DNA from: Gentiana macrophylla
Taxonomy: Eukaryota > Streptophyta > Magnoliopsida > Gentianales > Gentianaceae
Assembly: GCA_026214975.1 (NCBI GenBank)
Contig: JAOBSW010000489.1
Coordinates: 1-64,000 of the forward strand
Direction: 5' to 3'
DNA: 64,000 nt
Shown here: one piece after another, positions 56,000 to 64,000 of the stretch
Position numbering within the stretch: the stretch's first letter is position 1
Layout of the letters: each line of letters starts with the position of its first letter
Translations under genes and position numbers: made by a program
Notes under the pieces: model-generated
What the model was told of the DNA's origin: nothing
Database searches by the model: none
What the model saw: the letters and a program-made list of their open reading frames with translations, nothing else

Positions 56000-57640
56000 G
56001 AGAAGAAGCTTTGGCGGTGGAGCCACTAAGTAAGCTCGGCAATCTTTGAGTTGAAAAGTGGAGGGCTTAAATCGAGTTTAGAGGATCCCCATGAGATCTA
56101 GTTCTCAAGCCGTTGCCTAAACATCTTAAGTATGTGTTCCTACGTGAGGGTGACAAGCTTCCTTGATCATATCTCGCCAAGCTATCTCGAATAGAAGAGC
56201 TGAAACTGTTAACCGTCTTGCAAAAAAACGAAAGAGCCTTTGGATGGCAGGTGGGAGATATCCGAGGAATATCTCCCGACATCTGCATGCACAAGATCAA
56301 GACTAGTGAGGGTGCTAAATGTGTAAGATGACCCCCAAAGGAGGCTTAACCTCACATGCAAGAAGTAGTCAAGAAGGAGATCATCAAACTTCTAGATATG
56401 GGTATCATATACGCCATCGCCGATAAAGTGAATGGGTATCCCTACTCAGGTAGTCCCAAAAAAGGAGGGATTACTATTGAGAAGAACGAGAAAGGAGAAG
56501 AGATAGCATTGAGGCTCGTTCACAGGCTATAGAGTCTGTATTGACTATAGAAAACTCAATGAGGTCACAATGAAAGATCATTTCTCCTTCCTTTCATTGA
56601 CCCGGATGCTTGGCGTCTGGCGGGGCACGCATTCTCTTGTTTCTGGATGGATATTCAGGATACTTCCAGATACCCATCGATCCTATTGACCAAGAGAAGA
56701 CCACTTTCACCTGCCTTATGGTACATTCGCTACACAGCGAATGCCATTTGTCTCTCAGTAATGCCCAAACCACCTTTCAAAGGTGTATGATGGCTATCTT
56801 TGACGGGCTAGTCGAAAAGTGTATGGAGATTTTCATGGGCGATTTTTCGGTCTTGGTCAATCCTTCGATGATTGCCTCGCTAATCTTGATCAGTGTTATC
56901 TAGATGTGTGGAAAAGAACTTAGTACTCAATTGGGAGAAATGCCATTTCATGGTAGATGAAGGAATAGTTCTTGGCCACAAAGTGTCGTCCAAAGGTATC
57001 GAGGTAGATAGGGCTAAGGTGGAAGCTATCGAAAAGATGAGTTATCCTAAGACCGTTCGCAAAGTCAGAGGTTTTCTCGGACATGTCGGCTTCTATAGGA
57101 GATTCATTCAGGACTTTTCAAAGATCGCCAAGCCCCTGTCTACCTTACTTAAGGAAGACGTTACATTCGCCTTTGATGATAGCTGCAAGCAAGCGTTTGA
57201 GGAGCTTAAGAGTCGATTAATCTCCGCTCAGGATTCTTATCGCCGATTGGAACCTACCCTTCGAGCTTATATGCGATGCATCCAACTATGCGGTTAGTGC
57301 GATTTTAGGCCAAAGGATCGAAGGAAAATTCCACCTATCTATTATGCCGATCACACATCGAGCCCGCACAAGTTAACTACACGACAACCGAAAAAGGAAT
57401 TGTTGGTGTGGTATTCGCCATGGACAAATTCCGTAGTTACTTGTTAGGTGCCGTGAAGTTCTTGTATGGATCGACCACGCGCTACTGCGCTATCTCATGA
57501 CCAAGAAAGAAGCTAAACCGCGCCTACTACGTTGGATACTAATCCTACAAGAGTTCGATGTCCACATTAAAGACAAAAAGGGCAGTGAAAACGTAGTGGC
57601 GGATCATGTTTCTAGGATGTTAAGCGAGAAAAGGGTGATC
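56000..57640 (+). pseudogene. Athila reverse transcriptase and RNase H, copy B
   Basis: Frames change at least eight times. Recognisable: LPKHLKYVFLREGDKLP-like (about 56112-56160), WQVGDIRGISPDICMHKIK (56245-56303), VCIDYRKLNEVTMKDH-like (56535-56582), FLDGYSGYFQIPIDPIDQEKTTFTC (56640-56712), AIFDGLVEKCMEIFMGDFSVL (56793-56858). The catalytic box is FMGD (56832-56843): the first Asp is Gly. 56893-57297 reads LNWEKCHFMVDEGIVLGHKVS, VRGFLGHVGFYRRFIQDFSKIAKPLSTLLK. RNase H follows to [12 protein letters not shown] near 57620. Confidence 0.85.
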
Positions 57641-59298
57641 CCGATGATATAGATCTTTACTTTCCTCTAGAAAACATCATGCTTATTGATGGTTGTGCTC
57701 CGGACATCCCATGGTATTCCTCCATCGTCAACTACCTTCATTCCCAATATCTTGACCCTGAAATGTCTTATCAAGAGAAGAAGAAGTTCCTCTCCGATAT
57801 GAAATCTTTCGTTTGGGATGAACCTTACCTCTTCAAAATCTGTAAAGATGGGTTGCTTAGGAGATGTGTTCCGGAATCTGAGCAACGTGATGTCATTGAG
57901 CAATGCCATAGTGGACCCATAGGTGGTCACTTTGGTCCTTGGAAAACGGTTGCAAAGATCTTCCAGTCCAGTTTCTACTGGCCAACGATCTTTAAGGACA
58001 CGGAAGCTTTCTGTAAAGCTTGTGATAGGTGCCAAAGAACCGGTACTCTAACAAGGCGGTTTGACATGCCATTGAAACCCATTCTTGAATGCGAAGTCTT
58101 TGATGTATGGGGGATTGACTTTATGGGTCCATTCCCATCTTCCTGTGGGAATAAATACATCTTAGTCTGCGTAGACTATGTATCGAAATGGGTGGAGGCA
58201 ATAGCCACTCCTCGCAATGATCATAAAACGGTCATGAATTTTCTAAAGAAGAATATCTTTGTGAGGTTCGGATGTCCACGTGCCCTGATTAGTGATGAAG
58301 GGACGCACTTTTGTAACCGACCTTTGGAAAAAGTCCTCGAGAAGTATGTTGTTCGTCACAAAAGCGCACGCCATATCATCCGATGACTAGTGGTCGTGAG
58401 TTGGCGAAGCAACGAGCTTGAAGAAGATCTGAGAAAACAAAGGAAGATCATAGAAAAGCTGAGTCTAAAGTTGGATCATGTACTATGGGCATATCGAACT
58501 GCCTATAAGACCCCCATGGGTACATCACCCTACCAGATGGTTTATGGTAAATCATGCCACTTGCCAGTTGAGTTAGAACACAGAGCTTATTGGGCTACAA
58601 AGTTTCTTAACTTTGATTCCCAATCCTGTGGCAAACACCGACTGCAGCAGTTGCATGAGTTGGACGAGTTTAGGCTTCAGGCTTACGAAAGTGCCAGGAT
58701 CAGTAAGGACAAAATGAAACTCCTTCACGACGCAAAGATCAAGAAGAGAGAATTTCAAGTTGGAGAGCAAGTGTTACTTTACAATTCCAGGTTACATTTG
58801 TTCCCTGGGAAGTTAAGGACACGTTGGTCCGGTCCCTTTGAGATTCTCCAAATCATTCCTGGAGGCGTTCTAGAACTACGTGGTTATAGTAAACCATTTC
58901 GAGTTAATGGTCAAAGGTGCAAGCACTATATAGGTGCACCTCAAGAAAAGCCTTTGATTGTTAAATTTCTCGATATCCTCGGGTGTAGCACCCCTAAAGT
59001 CGATGAGTTTGACGAGTTTTCACCTGACTTGTTTTCTGAGGATGACAGCACTGGTCCATCAGAAGAAGTTCTAGCCGGTAGTTGGGATGTGGAGGAATAT
59101 GAAAGGGAGAAGAAGCTTAAACGTCATCAGAGGAATTTACAAAGTAAGAAGTTAACCATGGGAAAGGTTAAACGTGTATGGAAAACTGTCAGAGAATTGA
59201 TCCCATGCGTAAGATGCTGTTTCTGCCGCCACACTACTGATGAGAGCTTACACGAAGTAATGGCTGGTAGAAAGGTGAAATGGCCTGATCCAGGCTAA
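57640..59298 (+). pseudogene. Athila integrase with Cys-His tail, copy B
   Basis: Two good frames: 57679-58386 (zinc-binding [24 protein letters not shown]) and 58390-59298 (LWAYRTAYKTPMGTSPYQMVYGK, VGEQVLLYNSRLHLFPGKLRTRWSGPFEIL, acidic linker, CVRCCFCRH, GRKVKWPDPG, stop TAA 59296-59298). A frameshift near 58370-58400 falls exactly on the segment that holds the catalytic Glu (GQVERSN in copy A). The second frame shows the full integrase C-terminal fold and an extra tail of about 110 residues. Confidence 0.85.
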
Positions 59299-59309
59299 GC
59301 TTCAACGGT

Positions 59310-59356
59310 GTCGAGCTAACGACATTAACCAAAAGCGCTACTAGGGGGCATCCTAG
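59310..59356 (+). repeat. stem-loop pair 1 after pol, copy B
   Basis: GTCG-AGCTAA-CGAC (59310-59323) and CTAGG-GGGCAT-CCTAG (59341-59356), 11 bp after the pol stop. Same layout as 40077-40123. Confidence 0.85.
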
Positions 59357-59484
59357 ATATCCCTTATTATATTAGTTAAATTCTGTTTATGCTGTTAGTG
59401 TTATATTTATTTAAGTTTTAGTTTAATTAAGTTTTAGTTGACTAAGTTTTTCTGTTTACATCTGTCATTTATTGCTTTTTAGAT

Positions 59485-59886
59485 ATGGATTACGGAGTTC
59501 TTCCTGAGGAGTTCCCCATCATTAGTCGGATTCCACTGATTACAGTAGCTGATGGACCAGGAGGCACTATAGTCTTGCACGTAGATTTTGAGCTTAGTAC
59601 CCGTACGAAGACCATCACCTATGTTCTCATTGTTCCCCACTGTTCGGGAGGTAGTGACTTCACTACTGAGGAGCTACATGAAGCTATAGGACGTCCATAT
59701 ACGGTCCTAAATGACCCTATCTTTGTGGATCTAGCGGCTGGTACTACAGAGCTTCACATTTTAGAGGTTTAGAGGTAGGTGGAGATGACCTGGGGCGTAC
59801 AAGACGACTATGATTTCCCTCCTGCTATTGATATGCTTCGTCGTCTCATCCGTTTGGTGGATTGGGACGAGATTTATGCAGACTAG
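59485..59886 (+). pseudogene. small conserved post-pol ORF, copy B
   Basis: ATG 59485 opens 95 codons to a TAG at 59770 (MDYGVLPEEFPIISRIPLITVADGPGG..., CSGGSDFTTEELHEAIGRPY). A frameshift just before that point allows reading on through WGVQDDYDFPPAIDMLRRLIRLVDWDEIYAD to TAG 59884-59886, which is also the end of the copy A version. The original product would be about 133 residues, neutral to acidic, no transmembrane segment, no domain I know. Its conservation in both copies, between two stem-loop pairs, suggests a real element gene. Confidence 0.6.
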
Positions 59887-59905
59887 AGTTAGTTAGGTTT
59901 GTTTC

Positions 59906-59952
59906 GTCGAGCCCCGACATAAAACGGAAGCGCTTGGTGGGAGGCAACCCAC
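59906..59952 (+). repeat. stem-loop pair 2, copy B
   Basis: GTCG-AGCCC-CGAC (59906-59918) and GTGGG-AGGCAA-CCCAC (59937-59952). Follows the small ORF as in copy A (40656-40700). Confidence 0.85.
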
Positions 59953-60096
59953 TGTTTTATTCGTGTTTGTTTTATTTTCGAGTTCTTCTATGTTCGTAAC
60001 AATTCCGTTTGTACTTTTGAATTTTAAATTTTCATTAATAAAAATTTCGCATTTAGTTGTTTTATATGAAAATTTTATAAAATTTTGCATTTTTCT

Positions 60097-60374
60097 TGGA
60101 CGACCGTTTGGCGCTTCTGGACGCCCGTCCGACCCTCTGTTTTCATGGACGTCCGTCCAAGTTTTTGGACGCCCGTCTGGAAACAAAGCTTTCAATCCTG
60201 TGTTCATCTTTTTAACCAGACGTTCGTCCACAAGGTCTGGACGCCCGTCTGGCCAATTCCCTCCAATCCTGTAATTGATTTTGGATCTTGGACGAGCGTC
60301 CACTTCAATGGACGCCCGTCCAGTTCATACGGATTTCCAATAGACGCCCGTCCACTGAGTTGGACGAGCGTCCA
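60097..60374 (+). repeat. palindrome cluster after pol (copy B)
   Basis: About eleven words, the best cluster in the window: GGACGCCCGTCC at 60119 and 60309, GGACGTCCGTCC at 60147, GGACGAGCGTCC at 60290 and 60362, and variants. Several stand in pairs 10-15 bp apart, AG-centred then CC-centred. Confidence 0.9.
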
Positions 60375-60380
60375 CCCCTG

Positions 60381-60392
60381 TCTATATATATA
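60381..60392 (+). promoter_or_regulatory. internal TATA-like box after pol, copy B
   Basis: TCTATATATATA, same position relative to the palindrome cluster as in copy A (41071). The LTR of copy C begins four bases later, so the downstream part is separated from it. Confidence 0.45.
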
Positions 60393-60743
60393 CCTTGTTA
60401 AGGGTGAAAATCTATGAATTATAAGGATATATTTTACGATGTTTTTCCCTCTATATTGTATAATTTGCATAATAAATGGTCTTTATATTAAAATATTGAG
60501 CAAACGGTATTTTTGACGGCTTAATCGCAATATCAACATATTTATGTGATTTCATGGTTAAATTATGATTATTTGAATATTATTACAGTTTGCGATGTTT
60601 TCCATGTGTGTTAGGTATGATTATTGTGCTCAAATGATGATCAAAAGGATTAAAATTCGAGCTAAGTGTTTTAAAGAAAGAGATAATGATCAAGTGGAAG
60701 AGGAAAAAGAGATAAACATGTGAAAATCGCATTAGACTCGACC

Positions 60744-60880
60744 TGAACGGGCGTTCACAAAATCAAACGAGCGTTCGGAGGGTCGATTTCAATACAGAGT
60801 CTTCAGACGCTTGATGGACGAGCGGTCACTTGGCGTCCAAGCATTATGGACGGGCGTCCGGAAGAGTGGACGAGCGTCCG
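60744..60880 (+). repeat. palindrome cluster in LTR U3 (copy C)
   Basis: GAACGGGCGTTC (60745), AAACGAGCGTTC (60765), GGACGAGCGGTC, GGACGGGCGTCC (60848) and GGACGAGCGTCC (60868). Same GG/AG centres on the + strand as in the LTRs of A and B. Confidence 0.85.
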
Positions 60881-60914
60881 GATTGCCGACTTTCATCGCC
60901 ACCGCCTCGATTTC

Positions 60915-60922
60915 TATAAATA
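60915..60922 (+). promoter_or_regulatory. TATA box of Athila copy C LTR
   Basis: TATAAATA in TTTCTATAAATAGCGGCG, about 35 bp after the palindrome cluster. Confidence 0.7.
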
Positions 60923-61883
60923 GCGGCGTGTTTCACATCCATAATCTGAGTCGAACCCTAAATTTCCAGGGCGGCTTTGGTGCGATTTTACACTTATTAT
61001 TTCGATTTTATGCAACTTTAAATTCGATCAAAGTAGGCTAGTTTTATGTTATTTTTCCGCTTTTCAGGTTCTTGAGGATGCTCGAGAGGCTAGAACCTCC
61101 TTCAAACGCGAATTGTGAAGCCATCAACATTGAATTGATCTATTTATTTTAGACTTTTCTTGTGAGTATTTACTACGGTTGTTTCTTATCTATGCATATT
61201 CTTGTTTTAACGCAATTATATTGGAAGATATGTTGTATGCTTGATATGTTATTGTTTGATGGAAATCTTGAATAGCATAGATCACCATAGATAAGAATAG
61301 TTCATTAGATTTACATTAACGGAAGTTAGTAAGTCTAAAAAATAGATCGTTAACGTAAAAGTTGACACCTTTGATCTTTTTAACGTGTTAATTTAGTATT
61401 GGAAGATACTAGGTTAATAGATGGATTGCCCAAGGAATTAGGAGTTCATATTTAGGTAAGGTGAATCACAACCTAAGTAAATACCACGTAAAATCGAGAT
61501 AGTAGATCAATGCATGTTGATAGGTGGATCAATCCTCGTTTGTCTTTTATAAACTTGATTTACAATCCTCATAGCTTAGTTTAGATTAGTTAATTTATTT
61601 TCCTGCACTTTTAGTTTATTTTTATCGCTTTCAATCTCTCCTAGCATTGGATTAATCTCTCTGTCTAGTTTATTTTCTGCATATTTGTTTAGTTAGTTAT
61701 TCGTTAGGTTAGTAATCGTGACAATAGTTAGTTAAAAACAAAAGCTAGGGTTAACATTCGTCTAGTTCCCCGTAAGATCGACCCGGCATAGCCTCCGTAC
61801 TACGATCCTTATACTTGAGGTTAACCGGTTTATAAATATTTATTACTTGTTTATTCGCATTAGATAAATCCGGGACAAGTTTT

Positions 61884-61901
61884 TGGCGCCGTTGCCGGGG
61901 A
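61884..61901 (+). other. primer-binding site for tRNA-Asp, copy C
   Basis: TGGCGCCGTTGCCGGGGA, identical to A and B, six bases after the LTR end. Confidence 0.95.
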
Positions 61902-62189
61902 ACCGGACGGTTTGCCTAGTTTTTGTTTTTGTTTGTTTTCGTTTTTCTGTGTTAGTTCAGTTTTTCTTTTTTTTTTCTTTCTGTTTTCTGCGTTTTAATC
62001 CCTGTTTTTAGGTCGATTTCTAGGAGGATTAACCTTTAAGTAGTTAGGATATTAGTGTCTTGGATTAGGGTTAAAGTTTCTGTTTTGTGATTAGTTTTTT
62101 TTTCTCCCTGCTTTTCCTGCTCTGTTTTCTTTACTTTCTCTCTACATTCAAATCGTTTGTTCTTTTTCTAGAAAATTTTGCATATGAAG

Positions 62190-62392
62190 CAGCGCCCATA
62201 CCTATGAACGCCCGCCCTTTGTAAAAATTTCAATCTGTATCAATTTCACCTGCATTTGAGCAGCGTTCATACATCTGGGCGCCCGTCCAAAAGAATTGAA
62301 AAATCGGACGAGCGTTCATATTTTGAACGCCCGTCCATTTTGAAAACAGTGCAGACGCTTCGTTCATACTTTTGGGACGCCCGTCCGTCTGC
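62190..62392 (+). repeat. palindrome cluster between PBS and gag (copy C)
   Basis: Decayed and rebuilt pairs: GAACGCCCGCCC, GGGCGCCCGTCC, GGACGAGCGTTC with GAACGCCCGTCC, and GGACGCCCGTCC (62374). The AG-then-CC pairing of the A and B leaders is kept at 62308-62337. Confidence 0.8.
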
Positions 62393-62545
62393 TCTCTCTC
62401 TATCTCTTCTCTTTCTTTTCCTAGGTCTTGATAATAGTTCTAGTTTTTAATCTTTTAGATAGATTCTTAGGTTTCCTTTTTTCGTAGTTTAGGTTTTAAT
62501 TTTCGTAGTTTATAGGTTTTGTTCAATTTGAGTTGGGTTTGATTT

Positions 62546-64000
62546 ATGCAAACTCGAAGTCAGAAAGGGCCATTACTCTTTTCACCTGACCTCGAGCGGA
62601 CCATAGTCCGACCCAATAGGCGGAAACTTCGTTTTACCGATCCTTCGGACGAAGGAAGTTCAGCCGACCAAGAAATTGAACGAAAGTTGATAAAAGAGAT
62701 CGAAGAAATAGTAATAATGGCGGCAGAGGATCGACGTACGTTGGCAGACTCACGCCATGCCAGTGCGATCCCATCAACCCGGCTATAGTCTTGCCCGCCA
62801 TTACTGCTCAAACTTTCGAGCTCAAGCCAGGGCTTATCCAGATGATGCAGCATGCATCAATTTTTTATGGCTACCAATCAGAGAATCCGCATACCCACTT
62901 ACACACGTTCTTAGAGATATGCGGTACTACCCGCATCCAAGGTGTAAGTGAGGATGCTATCAAGCTCAAACTTTTCCCTTTTTCCTTAAGAGGAGGCGAA
63001 GGAATGGTATCACTCTCTTCCTCCTAAATCCATCACTACATGGGCTGGACTCGAGAGGGAGTTTTTGAGTCAATATTTTCCACCCTCTAAGACGGCCCAG
63101 TGTTTAAATGAAATTTTCACATTCTCTCAGAAGGAAAATGAATCATTTTTCGAGGCCTGGAAAAGGTTTAAATCTCTTCTTAGAAGGTGTCCCCATCATG
63201 GCTTGCCTTTGGAGAGGCTAGTCATTACTTTCTTTAGCGGATTGACCGAGCTCACCAAGGACATGGTCAATAGTTCATCTGGTGGGGCGTTTTTGAAGAA
63301 AACGCCTGACGAGGGGTGGGCATTGTTCGAGGACATTGCCAAGTACAATTACGCCCCATCCTATCAGGCAATTCAAGCTCCTCCTCCTCCTAAGGTGGAG
63401 GAAGTAAATGTTCAAAGTCTGATTGCCATGCTGCAGAGGCAGATGGCCAATCCTCAAACTCCGAATCCTATGAATCAGACTCCTTCACCTTCACAGAACT
63501 CTCAAGTTACATCTGCGTGAAGCTTTGTCGTCGCCGACCGCCATATGGTGGCCAATGTCAATTTTCTTTCCCTTTGCTCGGCAAGTCAATGCGTTTCATG
63601 ACTATGGATGAGATAATCCAATCACATGCCAAGTATGTGATAGCATAGAACACACTCGCCGCTTCGTCCCATGATTGGGCGAGAATGCGAAGTCAATGCT
63701 TTCTCTGGCTGAAACAGTTTCCAAAACCAAGGGTTTAATCGGTCTTGGATTTAATCCTAATTCGAACTTCAATAGAAACCTGGTTATAATCGAACCCAAG
63801 CTATAATTCTTCCAATCCACAAGCAAAGGTTCAATCTAATTGGCCCGCCAATTCTAATTACGCATTCAAAGTCGGCCAAGCCACCATTTCCCAGAACTTT
63901 CAAAACTCTCAAGGCACCTCCCACCAGGACGATATAAAAGCCGAATGGAATTCATTTCGGGAGGAGCAAAGCAGGGCGATGAAAAGTCTTGAGAGGCAAA
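62546..64000 (+). pseudogene. Athila gag, copy C (partial, runs off the window)
   Basis: ATG 62546 gives MQTRSQKGPLLFSPDLERTIVRPNRRKLRF and an acidic helix, the best-preserved gag N-terminus of the three copies (80 codons before a frameshift). Then PGLIQMMQHASIFYGYQSENPHTHLHTFLEICGTTRIQGV (62791-63027 frame) and 63065-63520 (PPSKTAQCLNEIFTF, CPHHGLPLERLVITFFSGL). The zinc knuckle near 63625 reads CQVCDSIEHTRRFV, with the last Cys lost. The Asn-rich linker follows with frameshifts; the final bases repeat the MKSLERQ segment of copy B. Confidence 0.85.

Larger units (their letters stand above)
41693..60395 (+). mobile_element. Athila-clade retrotransposon, copy B
   Basis: Begins with TGTTAAGGG at 41693 directly after copy A. 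5' LTR 41693-43225, PBS 43232-43249, gag, a copia insertion in gag (45592-54939), then protease, RT, RNase H, integrase, the small post-pol ORF, palindrome cluster and TATA-like box. It stops at 60395 where the LTR of copy C begins, about 600 bp earlier in the shared sequence than copy A does. Inactivating changes: RT FMDD is FMGD, the protease frame has a Trp-to-stop change, and gag, RT and integrase have frameshifts. Left flank CGGCA (41688-41692) is the expected target-site duplication. Confidence 0.85.
60396..61877 (+). repeat. LTR of Athila copy C
   Basis: 1482 bp, TGTTAAGGGTGAAAATC... to ...AAATCCGGGACA. The last base pattern is GGGACA instead of GTGACA. It has the same internal order: palindrome cluster, TATA, CAACGTAAAAGTTGACACC-like and GATCACCATAGATAAGAATAG segments. 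Confidence 0.9.
60396..64000 (+). mobile_element. Athila-clade retrotransposon, copy C (5' part)
   Basis: 5' LTR 60396-61877, PBS 61884-61901, palindrome cluster, and gag to the window edge. Left flank TACCT (60391-60395) is the expected target-site duplication; it is immediately 3' of the TATA-like box of copy B. Sequence diverges more from A and B in the LTR and leader than A and B do from each other. Confidence 0.85.

Noticed and set aside
1..64000. tRNA, rRNA and host protein-coding genes
   Set aside because: I looked for cloverleaf-type and B-box-like sequences, rRNA-like blocks and multi-exon host genes. Apart from the PBS sequences, which only match tRNA ends, and the exon-like fragments inside the composite insertion, I saw none that I could support.

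Overview
The window reads as heterochromatin-like repeat DNA from a flowering plant, probably a eudicot; I cannot name the species. Evidence: plant-type Ty3/gypsy (Athila clade) and Ty1/copia (Sirevirus and other) LTR retrotransposons, a MULE/FAR1-type transposase fragment, primer-binding sites matching plant tRNA-Asp and tRNA-iMet, and no convincing intact host gene, rRNA or tRNA. Nearly every reading frame is broken by stops and frameshifts. Some of this is age; scattered one-base indels could also be residual assembly error.

Layout. 1-2984: non-coding, with LTR-end-like motifs. 2985-15219: 5'-truncated Sirevirus on the + strand (gag, protease, integrase, RT, RNase H, env-like region, 3' LTR). 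15220-18162: unassigned AT-rich DNA. 18163-21701: 3' end of a second Sirevirus on the - strand (3' LTR, PPT, env-like frames). It is cut by a - strand copia element (21702-25205: LTR, two PPT-like sites, dead pol end). That copia is cut by Athila copy A (25206-41692, + strand). A holds a 6.6 kb insertion in its RT (30911-37552, TSD GCTAT) that carries a MULE fragment, exon-like fragments and a scrambled palindromic segment. Where A ends, Athila copy B begins (41693-60395). B's gag is split by a copia element (45592-54939) with long, very similar LTRs, an exact CCCAT target-site duplication and a severely decayed pol. Where B ends, Athila copy C begins (60396 to the window end).

The junctions favour serial nested insertion (copia- in Sirevirus-, A in copia-, B in A, C in B) over a tandem array sharing LTRs, because B stops about 600 bp earlier in the common Athila sequence than A does. 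If so, the missing halves of five elements should lie to the right of the window in reverse order.

Most unusual signals: (1) clusters of a 12-bp palindrome, GGACG-NN-CGTCC, just upstream of every Athila LTR TATA box, again between PBS and gag, and again after pol; (2) two stem-loops repeated on both sides of a small conserved post-pol ORF, with different but still complementary stems; (3) a hairpin near the 3' end of both Sirevirus LTRs whose arms differ completely but stay complementary around a shared C-rich loop; (4) an internal TATA plus leader intron plus ATG after Athila pol, which may be an env-like expression module.
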